Source of the DNA: a bacterium
GTDB taxonomy: Bacteria; Patescibacteriota; Microgenomatia; UBA8517
DNA: 34,138 nucleotides
Direction of reading: 5' to 3'
NCBI GenBank assembly: GCA_021790215.1
Contig: JAJYIG010000007.1
Coordinates: 1-34,138, forward strand
Shown here: positions 1-8,902 of the stretch, one piece after another
Layout: every line of letters begins with the position of its first letter
How positions within the stretch are numbered: position 1 is the first letter of the stretch
Notes under the pieces: generated by a model
What the model saw: the letters and a program-made list of their open reading frames with translations, nothing else
Database searches by the model: none
Told to the model about the DNA's origin: nothing
Program-made: the position numbers and the translations under genes

Positions 1-127
1 CGGCGGCGGGGGCAACACATCGCCATTTACTTGTAACAACATTCCAGACAAAACTTACATCAAGCCTTGTTGAAATTACCGTAGTTGTAGGAAGGGTTGC
101 TGAACCCGATTCAAAAGACGTTCCCCA
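1..127. repeat. 127-bp direct terminal repeat marking circular closure
   Basis: Bases 1-127 are identical to 34012-34138, both beginning CGGCGGCGGGGGCAACACAT and ending GTTCCCCA. The repeat lies inside one open reading frame and the frame is preserved across the join because 34,011 is divisible by 3. A length of 127 equals a common assembler k-mer size, so this is most simply the overlap of a circular or circularly permuted assembly. It is probably not a biological terminal repeat. Confidence 0.93.
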
Positions 128-1084
128 AGTTATAGCTTGTGCAGTTCCATTGTCGGTTATGTCGATATCTAATTTATCTCCCTCAATAGGCGTTCCGGTT
201 AAACCAGAAGTAAAAGAGGTTATAGCTGCGCTTTGAGCCGTAATATGAACAACATCGTATAAATCAGTATTTATAGCAGGGGTTGCTGAGCCTGCCGATA
301 AGAGAAGAGAACGTTTAGTAATCCTTTTATTGGTTAAGGTCTGCGTGGCGGCTAAAAGAGCTACCGTATCTGTTCCTGTAGGAACGGTATTACCATTAAT
401 GGATTTATTCGTCAGGTTTTGTGCGGCGCTTATTAAATCTATTAAAGAAAGCGGGAAAATTGGCACGCTGTTACTATCTGTGCCACTTTGAGTAACGCCT
501 GTAATAGCAGAAGCGCTTGTTACGACTTTAGCTATACGGATAGAATTTGCGGTTAATGCCGGTGCTCCAGCACCATTAGCAACTCCGTTATAGCTATAAG
601 TGCCGTTATTGGCAACGTCTACATAAGTGTCCTGAGAGGCTGTATAGGTATGCCCGCCATCGGAGGGAATAGAGACAAGCGATCCGCTGTAATAAATCTG
701 TCCCGAAGGGATAGTAACAGCCAGTCCCGAACTGGGAGCGGTAAAATTAAGTCCGCCGGTTACAATGTTTTTATATGTTGTTAATGCTTCTAAAAGCTGT
801 GCTAGAGGAATAACGTATTCCGGCGAATCATAATCGACCACGGTAGCGCCGATAGTATGCGTATAGGCGCCGTTGCCGTCATAGTTTCGAACCACAGTTA
901 TTGAATTAGTTCCTCCCGATGTTGCTTGAACTTTTTCCTGAGCAGCTGTTCCGGAATCAATTATTAAAACACAGGGGAACCTGCCCGGAACAGCATTCAC
1001 GTAAAACGTGGTCGAGATCGTATCAGAAACAGCCTGATACAGAGTTGTACTGAACTTACTATTTGGCCGGTTTAAGAATGCCAT
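1..1084 (-). CDS. Tail fibre / receptor-binding protein, N-terminal part (gene crosses the circle junction)
   Basis: The ATG at 1084 opens a minus-strand frame (MAFLNRPNSKFSTTLYQAV...) that stays open to base 1. It continues at 34011 in the same frame and stops at 33614, giving 493 aa on the circle. The ORF track misses this part because it has no stop inside the window. I translated most of it by hand. It is rich in Thr, Ser, Asn and Gly, and contains near-repeated segments of the type ALLAATQTLTNKRI and SAAQNLTNKSI, which are common in the shaft repeats of phage tail fibres, plus FVWNVVTSKWRC near the junction. It is the last gene of the virion block and has its own late promoter ending 5 nt before the ATG, with no ribosome site. 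Role: presumed host recognition at the tail tip. The fold assignment is inference from composition and position. Confidence 0.8.
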   Translation of the reverse strand, partial: MAFLNRPNSKFSTTLYQAVSDTISTTFYVNAVPGRFPCVLIIDSGTAAQEKVQATSGGTNSITVVRNYDGNGAYTHTIGATVVDYDSPEYVIPLAQLLEALTTYKNIVTGGLNFTAPSSGLAVTIPSGQIYYSGSLVSIPSDGGHTYTASQDTYVDVANNGTYSYNGVANGAGAPALTANSIRIAKVVTSASAITGVTQSGTDSNSVPIFPLSLIDLISAAQNLTNKSINGNTVPTGTDTVALLAATQTLTNKRITKRSLLLSAGSATPAINTDLYDVVHITAQSAAITSFTSGLTGTPIEGDKLDIDITDNGTAQAITWGTSFESGSATLPTTTVISTRLDVSFVWNVVTSKWRCVAPAA

Positions 1085-1089
1085 GCAGG

Positions 1090-1119
1090 ATTATACAGTC
1101 GAAAGCGGGAAAAATTGAA
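1090..1119 (-). promoter_or_regulatory. Late promoter A (tail fibre)
   Basis: On the minus strand this reads TTCAAT, 18 nt, TATAAT, then CCTGC and the ATG of the tail fibre. The spacer and flanks are almost identical to promoter D at 11873-11902 (TTTTCCCRCTTTCGACTG). The 5-nt gap between the -10 box and the start codon predicts a leaderless mRNA. It sits in the 38-bp gap after the ATP-grasp gene. Confidence 0.85.
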
Positions 1120-1122
1120 TTT

Positions 1123-2670
1123 TCAGATTAACGAAGATTTTGGCCACAAATTCCATCCCCAACTCTCCAGCTTAGACAACTTTTCCTCGACCTCATCGCA
1201 ATAGTCGTCACGGGAAATAAAGGGAAGCCCCGCTATACTGACAACAATCGCATCGAGACGCTCATTGATAACTTTTGGTTTATGACCGATAATTGTAATA
1301 TAGGTAAAGGTTGATCCGGTCGGTTCAACAATCCCATAGGGGATATTGTCCTTATAGATAATCTGCAAATTCTTTGCATCCGACCAGTGAAAATGCCGGG
1401 CTTTTTCCGGATGAAAATCAGTGATAATAACCGGCATTTCATAGGAGCTTTCCCTTACCTGTTCAAATTCGTGCAGTTTTTCAATAAAGGTATCAGGAGA
1501 GGAAAGGGACTTTTGCAGTTCTCCTTTCAGGTTTTTATTGTCTGCAAGCTCTTTTTTCAAAAAATCATAGGACATACCCTTAAAGATAGAAGGGGGAACA
1601 TCTATGCGGACACCTACCGTGTATCCTTCGTTCCACTGGACATGTAAATCCTGTCCGTATGCCAATGCCTGGAGTAATTCGCCATAATCGGTTTTTCCAT
1701 ACAGCATCTCATAAAGTTGCGTTACCCAGGGAGAACCGGCCATCCGGACCGTCCACTCAAACGGATGGTACCCCCGCTCATTCATCATGCCGTTTAAGTT
1801 GATAAATCCATGAAATCCTACCTTACGCAAATAAGGCGCCAGAGGCGGATAGACGGTATTAAATAACGGGTTCCCATCTTTTTCCAATCCCCATGCCTCA
1901 TTCATCATTTCACCGGTATGGGGTCCACGATCGCCTGCCAAAAGAGGCTGATGTTCAAAATCAACCTCGCTCCAGTTCAAAAAATCTTTACCGTTAAAAA
2001 ATCCTGAAATAGCAACTTCTACACCGGTAGACCGTTCCTGCAGGAAAAAATGCACCTTTTTTTCTCCACCGAACCCTTTTTCCCGCAAATATGACAAACG
2101 GGCAATCACGTCCATGCCGCTATCTAGTTCTCCCTTATAGTTTAAGGCCCTGATATCCGAATCACCCGCCTCTTTAATCACCCATTTTTTTGGATTGGCT
2201 TCGACAAACTGAATCGCTTTATCAAAGTCGTTAAATTCCTCCTGCGGCAGTATATGAATGTTATAGAAAGAATTGCCATGTTTGTTATTGTAGTCTTCAA
2301 TCTGCTGGCAAATTTTCATACCGTAATCCCGATCATCTTCCCATTTTTCTATTTCCGGATACCCGCATAAGGTCGGGTAGCCTTTTTTAATCCGCTCCTT
2401 AACCCATTTGGTCATCAGGGTGTCTTCAACAACGACAATGGCGTTTTTTTCCAGGAGGTATTTTTTAATTGCCGATTCTTCGGTAATAATTTCCAGACCC
2501 ATATTTTCGTAGGCGTCTTCTAATGTATGAGGGTTGCCTTTATCATCTGTCGGGACGTTAAGAAACACCACCTCATATCCCAACTCTTCCTGGAGCTTAT
2601 AAGGAATGGAAGGTTGCAAAAGATCACGTCCCAGAAAAATAAACAGAGATTTCAGAGATTTATTAGGCAT
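1123..2670 (-). CDS. PurD-like ATP-grasp ligase encoded in the virion operon
   Basis: 515 aa. The N-terminal roughly 110 residues look like a Rossmann-type pre-domain. An ATP-grasp fold follows: WVIKEAGDSD (lysine of the ATP-binding strand), FLQERSTGVEVAISGFFNGK, LLAGDRGPHTGEM (compare the GDGDTGPNTGGMG loop of PurD) and HPFEWTVRMAGSP (metal-binding Glu and Arg, compare the E-F/N-x-R motif). Together these point to a phosphoribosylamine-glycine-ligase-like enzyme that uses ATP to join a carboxylate to an amine. The catalytic residues appear intact. The C-terminal roughly 170 residues match nothing I recognise. The start overlaps the end of the 1419-aa virion gene by 8 bp, so it is co-translated with virion proteins and not with nucleotide-metabolism genes. 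The substrate is unknown. Modification of a virion component or of a small molecule are both possible. Confidence 0.78.
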   Translation of the reverse strand: MPNKSLKSLFIFLGRDLLQPSIPYKLQEELGYEVVFLNVPTDDKGNPHTLEDAYENMGLEIITEESAIKKYLLEKNAIVVVEDTLMTKWVKERIKKGYPTLCGYPEIEKWEDDRDYGMKICQQIEDYNNKHGNSFYNIHILPQEEFNDFDKAIQFVEANPKKWVIKEAGDSDIRALNYKGELDSGMDVIARLSYLREKGFGGEKKVHFFLQERSTGVEVAISGFFNGKDFLNWSEVDFEHQPLLAGDRGPHTGEMMNEAWGLEKDGNPLFNTVYPPLAPYLRKVGFHGFINLNGMMNERGYHPFEWTVRMAGSPWVTQLYEMLYGKTDYGELLQALAYGQDLHVQWNEGYTVGVRIDVPPSIFKGMSYDFLKKELADNKNLKGELQKSLSSPDTFIEKLHEFEQVRESSYEMPVIITDFHPEKARHFHWSDAKNLQIIYKDNIPYGIVEPTGSTFTYITIIGHKPKVINERLDAIVVSIAGLPFISRDDYCDEVEEKLSKLESWGWNLWPKSSLI

Positions 2671-5600
2671 TTTTAATTCTTCGCACTTTTAACTTTCGGG
2701 TTGAGGCAGCCGGCATCCGATGGCCGGCAGTTCTTCGTGTTGGCGTACCCGTATATTTACTCAGGTTTTTAGCAATCGGCGCTTTTCTAATCTGAGTAAG
2801 CTTCGTTACATCTGCGAGTGTTAAGGCTTTTACTGGATTGGCAGGGGCCTTCAAGGAGCGACTGACAAGACCTGCTGTTTTTCCACTGGGAAGGTGAAAG
2901 CTGGTTTTTGGTACCTTAAAAGGTTTACCCGCTTCTTTAATAATCGCTTTCCGCTCATTTAAAAGTTTTGCGGAAGAAGTTCCGGATCCTCTGGCAAAAG
3001 AAGTAATCATTCTGCTGTCGGGAATAATTTTACCGTTTTTCTTTTCAAAGGAAAGTTTTTTCAGAGAAGCCGCATCTGACCTGGATAGATAGTTATCCTT
3101 GTAAAGATTATCTATAGTTGTATTGGAAATAAGATATTTTCCTGATAAGGATTTTATCCGCCCTTGGGCGATTGCGGCTGCCATCTGGTCGGGCTGCATT
3201 GCCTCAAGCTGCTGAGTTTGATATGCGGAATTGTCAGTAGCGGTTGCTTGGTAATCATAGGCGACATCTTGAGGATTTAATTTCAAAAGTTGAAACGCCT
3301 GTTGTTTAGTTGCATCAGAAATACCCGAAGAGGCATAGATTTTGTCGGCTGCTTTGTATTTCTTCAGTGTATTCTGATATCCGGCAACTCCCCGGCCGGA
3401 AGTAACAAGAGAAGAAAGATCTTCCTTTACCGCTTTGTTTTTCGTATCGTCAATATAATATAAGGTATTCCCCTTAATTTGAGCTGGTACATCAGTGCCC
3501 TGCTGCAGTTCGTCGTTCATATTATTCAGGGTAGTAATATCATCTGCTGTTAAGGCTTTTCCTCCTGAGGGTTTTGGTTGGTTCATTTTCCCCGTTATAA
3601 TCTGTTGCCAGAGACTATTGGGTGCGGTTGGAGAGGAGGGTACTAATTCGCCTTTACTGGCGCCGGACGTTACCTGCCGCATCCCGGGGGGTATGACATG
3701 ACGGGTACGGGCACCGGTAAGAAATGTTGTCGCATATTCTTTAGGCGTATATCTTCCTTGTTTGTCAGTCAGCATCTGCAGCGGTCCAGACACACTGAAA
3801 GGAACCGGTCCCAAATTAGCAGCTAATTGACCCGCTCCTCTTATTGTCCCCACCACAGGGCCTGATCCTTTGGGAATAATCTGCTGGCCATAGTAATTTC
3901 TATTTGTTAAAACCTGCATGCCCGTTCTTGCAAGAGGGGAGGCTTTTGCGGCTAATTCCTGCGCAGCCCCCATTGGCACGCCATAATCACCCATATTACG
4001 TAACAGATTTACCGCATCGCCTGCTGCACCGACGAAATACATATTTTGATAAATATCCCGTCCCTGTTTATCTTTTCCTAAGTAAACTGAAGTCGGATCA
4101 GATGAGGCTTTCCCGGATAACATCAGGCTTGTTAACTGAGTAAGGACTAGACCAGTGACAGCGCTTCGGACCCAAAAAGCTCGTGCTGCCTGACCGGCAG
4201 GTCCTCCCTTTAGTCCCAGTTGCGCTGTACGGATATTGGAATATGTCCAGTCCGGGGCCAGGAAAAACGCCCGGGCGACATCCTGCGTCAGTCGGTTAAT
4301 TCCTAAATCTTCCCAATTTAACCCTCCATACGCTGAATTGACTTCATCGGCTATCTGCTGTTCAGCAGAGCTTAACTCATTTGTCGAAGCGCCGGGTTGT
4401 TTAGCAATAAACTGCGCTCGCTGCAGAGCAAAATCCGCTACCTTAAATTTCCGCTGCATTTGATTAAAGGTAATATCGGTCATGGTTTTTGCCAATTGGT
4501 CGACTTGTTTAATTCCGGGAAGATTTCGCAAGGTATCAAATGTTCTTCCTATTACTCCTTGATTTTGGGGCAGGGAAGATTTCTTAAGACCACGGTACGC
4601 TTCAATTGTTTTTCCTAATTCACTAGTAGTTCCGCCTCGTTCCACAAATAATTGTTCCATATTCTTAAAATCAGCGGAATCCATACTTTGTCTGAATGCC
4701 TTCACCATGCCTTCTGGTCCCATATTATTGGTTGCCGTCAGGGAAAGAGCCCGCATGTGGAAGACTGACAGCCCCAATTCAATTGATTTAATATATGCCT
4801 GGAACATCCTGCCACGGGCGAAACCAGGGAGACTGTTTAAATAACTGGGGTCAGTAATCGGTTTTAATGCTTCGGCCACTTTTGGCGGTGCCATTAGGAA
4901 ATTTGAACCTGGTACCGGTTTCCCTGTTTTTGGATCTTTCATGGCAAACCGATTTTCAAATAACCGGTTGCCAGGCGCAACCCGTACCCATCCGTCCGGA
5001 ATGTTTGGTGAATTCTCTGTCCCAAATTTCCCCAGTCCGCTCTCCTTCAAAGTTGAAAGCAATTCCTTTGTTGCTGCAACAGTTCCATGACGGGAACCGT
5101 ATAAAGTCATAGCATCCAATGCGTTGAGCGTTGCGGGATTTTTCCCATTGGCAATCGCATGAAGAAGTGTCGGATAATAGCGCTGCTTCCCAAACTCAAA
5201 CGTTCTTCCAATTTTTCCTCCCCGTACGTTACTTATGGGTTTCGGAGGTTCTTCTCCTGTTAGAAGGATATGGTTAATATATTCGTCTGGATTGATCTTA
5301 CTATCCAAAAAACCTAATTTCTTACCTTCGACGAGCTTTTCATTAAAAAACTTTGAAAGTGTCTTATCGGCAGTAACAAGATTAATCCCGGGCTTAAGGG
5401 TACGTTGAATAACCGGTGCAAGGCGCTGTATCCGCTGCAGTGCTTCCTGCTTTACTGCCTGCAGTTGAGCTTTTGTTGCGGAGGGGTTCTCATTCTTGAA
5501 ATTATCCTGAATGGTCTTATAGTAGGGATGAGTTCCATTTAAAAACTGTTGAAGCTCTTTTGGTTTATTTTTGAACTCTCTGTATAAAGTGAGCGCTTCC

Positions 5601-6922
5601 TGATCCTGATAATCAGGAAGAGTTTTTTTCAATTCATCCCGTAACTGATTCGTTTGAACAATACGTTTGTCCCGTCTACCCGTAAAAAAGGTACGAAGTG
5701 ACTGGCCGAAATTTTTTGACTGCGTATTTAAATAGTCGGGAAACTGATTCTGCTTATTGGTGTTAACGGCAGGAGAACCAGGTTCTGCATATTTTTTCAC
5801 TCTTCCCAATAGTTCATTAATTTTCTCTTTTCCGCTTTGGATATCTGTGCCGACTGTCTTTTGTATCTCTCCCGTATCAATAGACCCTTCCCTGTTTCCA
5901 AGCAGATGCTGCCACATGGGTTTTGTTTCCCCGGTCCGCCAGTCATAGACAGGGATGGAAGCTTTCCGTTTTAATTCCAGGAGATTGTCATATATTTTTC
6001 CCGCCGTATCTTTTAGACCCGTTGCCTCCAATCCTTTTCCGGCAGTATTCATTACGGCTTCACCGCCAATATTCATTAACGAACCAACTCCGAAGTTCTT
6101 ACCAATAAAGGCAACTTTTTGATCAGGAGAAAGGTTTTTGGACATATCAGGAAGCATTTGTAACAGATTGGCAATTCCTCCTTTTATTCCCGTTTTTACC
6201 AGCCATTGTTTAAAAGGAAGCGCTGCCTTTGCTTCAGGAAGAAGCGCATCTACCATTCCAAACACTTTTTCATTAAAAGGATTTTTCGTAAATCCCGCCA
6301 TTTGTCCTATTCCCTTGACAACATCCACCTTTCCCAGTACGGGAAGATTGGTCTTGACATCAGGCACGTTTAATGCCGTATTGGGAGTTCCCGTATATCC
6401 CTGATAAAACCCAGCCGCTCCCCGCCGAAACCAATCGTGTTTTCCCAGCTGAGGCGTAAAGGAAGTTAGCGCATTGAAAGCAAGGCCAGGCGGCGTTGCC
6501 GGAGCAACAATATTACTTACTCCTGCTCCCGTCTGTAATCCTCCGCTTAATTTATCAAGAAACGAAGGGGACTGTAGTTTATTTCCCGCTTCACGCAAAT
6601 TTCGCACTCCCTGCATTTGAGAAAGTGCGGTATTGGCGATAAATTGCCGGAATGGCTGCATCCATGAGGGAGAACCCACATCCGGCTGCTGCATCCCCAC
6701 AGAGAAATTGTTTCGTGCCTGTTCGCTGACTTTTGGGTTGGTAAGAATATCGAAATTCGTTCTAAAATTAGAGATAGGTTTTTGCAAACCTGAAGAAATA
6801 GGAGAAAAAAGGCCACTTAACCATGTGGACCGTGTTTGCGGATTTGTGAGGGCAGAGATATTGCCAGTTAAATTGCTTTTTGCCTTACCAAACCAATTGG
6901 AAAGATTATCCAGGAATGACAT
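2663..6922 (-). CDS. Large internal virion / DNA-ejection protein (1419 aa)
   Basis: The largest gene in the genome. The N-terminus (MSFLDNLSNWFGKAKSNLTGNISAL) is followed by a Gly/Ala/Pro-rich region, a charged helical region (about 400-520) and a conserved-looking central part (YINHILLTGEEPP, LNALDAMTLYGSRHGTVAATKELL, ARAFFLAPDWTYSNIRTAQLGL). A hydrophobic stretch lies near 900-930 (AFWVRSAVTGLVLTQLTSLMLSGK), then a Gln/Ala-rich stretch and a strongly basic tail ending RKLKVRRIKNA. Very long mixed helical proteins placed after the tail nozzle in small podovirus-like genomes are usually ejected with the DNA. This role is inferred from length and position. It reads from its own leaderless late promoter and is translationally coupled to the ATP-grasp gene. 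No protease or lytic transglycosylase motif was evident. Confidence 0.72.
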   Translation of the reverse strand: MSFLDNLSNWFGKAKSNLTGNISALTNPQTRSTWLSGLFSPISSGLQKPISNFRTNFDILTNPKVSEQARNNFSVGMQQPDVGSPSWMQPFRQFIANTALSQMQGVRNLREAGNKLQSPSFLDKLSGGLQTGAGVSNIVAPATPPGLAFNALTSFTPQLGKHDWFRRGAAGFYQGYTGTPNTALNVPDVKTNLPVLGKVDVVKGIGQMAGFTKNPFNEKVFGMVDALLPEAKAALPFKQWLVKTGIKGGIANLLQMLPDMSKNLSPDQKVAFIGKNFGVGSLMNIGGEAVMNTAGKGLEATGLKDTAGKIYDNLLELKRKASIPVYDWRTGETKPMWQHLLGNREGSIDTGEIQKTVGTDIQSGKEKINELLGRVKKYAEPGSPAVNTNKQNQFPDYLNTQSKNFGQSLRTFFTGRRDKRIVQTNQLRDELKKTLPDYQDQEALTLYREFKNKPKELQQFLNGTHPYYKTIQDNFKNENPSATKAQLQAVKQEALQRIQRLAPVIQRTLKPGINLVTADKTLSKFFNEKLVEGKKLGFLDSKINPDEYINHILLTGEEPPKPISNVRGGKIGRTFEFGKQRYYPTLLHAIANGKNPATLNALDAMTLYGSRHGTVAATKELLSTLKESGLGKFGTENSPNIPDGWVRVAPGNRLFENRFAMKDPKTGKPVPGSNFLMAPPKVAEALKPITDPSYLNSLPGFARGRMFQAYIKSIELGLSVFHMRALSLTATNNMGPEGMVKAFRQSMDSADFKNMEQLFVERGGTTSELGKTIEAYRGLKKSSLPQNQGVIGRTFDTLRNLPGIKQVDQLAKTMTDITFNQMQRKFKVADFALQRAQFIAKQPGASTNELSSAEQQIADEVNSAYGGLNWEDLGINRLTQDVARAFFLAPDWTYSNIRTAQLGLKGGPAGQAARAFWVRSAVTGLVLTQLTSLMLSGKASSDPTSVYLGKDKQGRDIYQNMYFVGAAGDAVNLLRNMGDYGVPMGAAQELAAKASPLARTGMQVLTNRNYYGQQIIPKGSGPVVGTIRGAGQLAANLGPVPFSVSGPLQMLTDKQGRYTPKEYATTFLTGARTRHVIPPGMRQVTSGASKGELVPSSPTAPNSLWQQIITGKMNQPKPSGGKALTADDITTLNNMNDELQQGTDVPAQIKGNTLYYIDDTKNKAVKEDLSSLVTSGRGVAGYQNTLKKYKAADKIYASSGISDATKQQAFQLLKLNPQDVAYDYQATATDNSAYQTQQLEAMQPDQMAAAIAQGRIKSLSGKYLISNTTIDNLYKDNYLSRSDAASLKKLSFEKKNGKIIPDSRMITSFARGSGTSSAKLLNERKAIIKEAGKPFKVPKTSFHLPSGKTAGLVSRSLKAPANPVKALTLADVTKLTQIRKAPIAKNLSKYTGTPTRRTAGHRMPAASTRKLKVRRIKNA

Positions 6923-6927
6923 GCAGG

Positions 6928-6957
6928 ATTATAGCCGAAAAAACCCTGAAAATTGAA
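6928..6957 (-). promoter_or_regulatory. Late promoter B (1419-aa virion protein)
   Basis: Minus strand TTCAAT, 18 nt, TATAAT, CCTGC, ATG. The spacer differs from promoters A and D (TTTCAGGGTTTTTTCGGC), so the two hexamers, the exact spacing and the CCT following the -10 are what is conserved. The start codon has no ribosome site. Confidence 0.85.
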
Positions 6958-6959
6958 TA

Positions 6960-8300
6960 TTAGGCTACTGAAGGATAGAAGGAAGAAGAAAAGGCGGGAG
7001 TGGCATTACCGAATTGATTACTAATAGCATTAAAGGAAGACAGATTTGTTCCCGTCGGATAAAGAGCGCTCATAATCTGCTGGAGCGTGTTATTGTTAAG
7101 GCCAGGATATTGGGTTTGGATCTGTCCAATAATTTGATCCTGCGTATATCCCTGGGAGGCCAGGCTTGCCGCATCGGTTTGAGCGGCAGCAATAGTTTGG
7201 GCATTATTTAATGGAGTAAAGCCCGTATTGACTGTGCCCGCAGTATTCAAAGTATTTTGTGTTCCCGTATTGAGGTTCTGTAACATGTTGGCAATATTAG
7301 TATTAGATTGTGCCCCGCTTGTAACAGAATCCTTGTACCCGCTCATGAGGTAAGAAATATTATTCAGGGTTGACTGCATTTGGTTATTGATCGCATTCAT
7401 GGCGTCCGTATTATCAACTCCAGCCCGTGCCAGTTCATTCTGGATATCGTTATAGCTTGATTGGTAGCGGTTAATGACGTCATTTTTTGCCTGCGTTTCC
7501 AGGTCATTAAGGTTTTGAACCTTGGTATTGGTTGTCGTGTTTTCACTGGTTATCTGATTGGCGATCTGATCCAGTTGTGATTGTTCCTGGTTGGAGAAGT
7601 TGGTAATATTCTGGGCGGTCTGGCTAGCCGCATTTCCCTGCAAACCTTCGTAGAATGATGAACCCAGGTCGCCCATTGAACGGGCCAATTGTCTGTTTTG
7701 CCGTTGTACGTCCCCCAAAAGCCGTCCCTGATCGGTTTTTTGACCCTCGTAGCCGGTCGTGACGGTATTTTGGGCCGTATTGAGCGTATTGAGGTTGCTG
7801 GCCAGGGTGTCTTTTGCCTGCTGGATAGAGTTGCCATACATGGTACTTAACTGATCAAGGAGGGAATTTTTGGTATTGCTTAGATCGTTTTGCTGATTGG
7901 AGATTTGACCCCGCAGGTAATCGTATTGATGTTGAGCCTGTTGGCGGGCCAGATCCGCATTGGAGCTGACTTGAGCATTTATATCCATGGGTTTAAGTTG
8001 ACCGTTTACATTTTGATATCCAGTTGGGATTACGTCTCCAGGGTTCCAGCCTCCAGTACTTCCACCTTGGTTAGGAGGATTCCAATTTAAGTTATTGGTA
8101 GACATGTTTGGACCGCCGTAATATTGCGGGCTGGAAGAACTATAGTTTATAGGGTCGGCATTTTGAGCACTGGCAGCATATACAGCAGACGGTATCCGTC
8201 CTGAACTATAGGGAGTACCAAGTGGTTCTGAAATACCCAATCCTGGGAGGTGATATGAATACCCCAGACCTGAAAGCCATTTACTTATGTTATTTAACAT
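6960..8300 (-). CDS. Coiled-coil, Asn/Gln-rich virion protein (probable internal or ejection protein)
   Basis: 446 aa. The first roughly 120 residues are Gly/Ser/Asn/Pro-rich and low in complexity. From about 120 to 320 the protein is a long helical region very rich in Gln, Asn and Leu (LARQQAQHQYDYLRGQISNQQNDLSNTKNSLLDQL...), likely coiled coil. The C-terminus includes ASLASQGYTQDQIIGQIQTQYPGL, which resembles small helical motifs of ejection proteins. No cysteines were noticed. It lies between the tail nozzle and the 1419-aa protein, where podovirus-like phages keep ejected internal proteins. The role is inferred from composition and position. It is transcribed alone from late promoter C. 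Confidence 0.68.
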   Translation of the reverse strand: MLNNISKWLSGLGYSYHLPGLGISEPLGTPYSSGRIPSAVYAASAQNADPINYSSSSPQYYGGPNMSTNNLNWNPPNQGGSTGGWNPGDVIPTGYQNVNGQLKPMDINAQVSSNADLARQQAQHQYDYLRGQISNQQNDLSNTKNSLLDQLSTMYGNSIQQAKDTLASNLNTLNTAQNTVTTGYEGQKTDQGRLLGDVQRQNRQLARSMGDLGSSFYEGLQGNAASQTAQNITNFSNQEQSQLDQIANQITSENTTTNTKVQNLNDLETQAKNDVINRYQSSYNDIQNELARAGVDNTDAMNAINNQMQSTLNNISYLMSGYKDSVTSGAQSNTNIANMLQNLNTGTQNTLNTAGTVNTGFTPLNNAQTIAAAQTDAASLASQGYTQDQIIGQIQTQYPGLNNNTLQQIMSALYPTGTNLSSFNAISNQFGNATPAFSSSFYPSVA

Positions 8301-8305
8301 GAAGG

Positions 8306-8335
8306 ATTATAATGAGTGATTTTATAAAAATTGGA
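8306..8335 (-). promoter_or_regulatory. Late promoter C (coiled-coil virion protein)
   Basis: Minus strand TCCAAT, 18 nt, TATAAT, CCTTC, ATG at 8300. It overlaps the divergent promoter region of the plus-strand CAP gene, so the two directions share about 70 bp of control DNA. Confidence 0.8.
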
Positions 8336-8339
8336 TTTT

Positions 8340-8368
8340 TTGCTAAAAACAAAAAAGTGGAGTATAAT
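8340..8368 (+). promoter_or_regulatory. Promoter of the CAP-domain cargo gene
   Basis: TTGCTA at 8340-8345, a 17-nt spacer and a perfect TATAAT at 8363-8368. AGGGAAGAT follows, then the ATG at 8378. Transcription should start only a few bases before the ATG, so the leader is very short or absent although a weak AGGGAAG ribosome-like sequence is present. Confidence 0.65.
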
Positions 8369-8377
8369 AGGGAAGAT

Positions 8378-8899
8378 ATGAAAATAGCTTATTGGGTCAT
8401 ATTGACAATCCTTTTTGTTATTTTCTTTTTATTTGGGTATATCTTTGGGTATATCAATACCCAAATCAATAAAACAGAATTAATGGCAACGCAAGCATAT
8501 CCAACCACTGCTCCTGCGCCCTATATACCCAACTCCGATAAGCTTTGGAATTTAATTGAAGAATGGCGGCAATCACAAGGATTAAAACCGTATGTCAAAG
8601 ATCAAGCGCTTTGTCAGATCGCCACCCAACGAGCAGAAGAACAAAACGCAGCGGGGCAGCTGGACGAACATGCGGGTTTTTTTGCTCGTTTTAGTAAGTC
8701 TCCATATTTGTGGTCAGAAAATGCACAATTTCTTCAACCTGACTATACAAGATTCATTAATAGTGAAACCCTTACTCTCCAAAGCTGGCTTCATTCTCCC
8801 GCACACCTTGCCAACCTCGAAAAACCCTATCTCTATTCGTGTGTGGAGCGTGTAGGAAGAGTATACGATCAGATATTTACATCGTATAGTAAAAATTAA
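8378..8899 (+). CDS. Membrane-anchored CAP (SCP/PR-1) domain protein, probable cargo gene
   Basis: The ORF track starts at 8312, but the ATG at 8378 follows a clear promoter and opens directly on a membrane segment, so I use that start (173 aa). Residues 1-30 (MKIAYWVILTILFVIFFLFGYIFGYI) form one transmembrane helix or uncleaved signal anchor. A short Thr/Pro/Ala linker follows. The rest is a CAP domain: LWNLIEEWRQSQGLKPY, ALCQIATQRAEEQNAAGQLDEHAG (first His), and SWLHSPAHLANLEKPYLYSCVERVG (the HSPAHLANL signature of bacterial SCP proteins). It should face the outside of the membrane. It lies on the strand opposite all neighbouring virion genes with its own promoter, which is typical of a cargo (moron) gene. 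Possible roles are host surface alteration or superinfection exclusion. Both are inference. Confidence 0.82.
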   Translation: MKIAYWVILTILFVIFFLFGYIFGYINTQINKTELMATQAYPTTAPAPYIPNSDKLWNLIEEWRQSQGLKPYVKDQALCQIATQRAEEQNAAGQLDEHAGFFARFSKSPYLWSENAQFLQPDYTRFINSETLTLQSWLHSPAHLANLEKPYLYSCVERVGRVYDQIFTSYSKN

Positions 8900-8902
8900 A
8901 TC

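Noticed and set aside
4236-5112. Plus-strand ORFs of 73-81 aa opposite the 1419-aa gene
   Set aside because: They are shadows of the long minus-strand gene and lack start signals.
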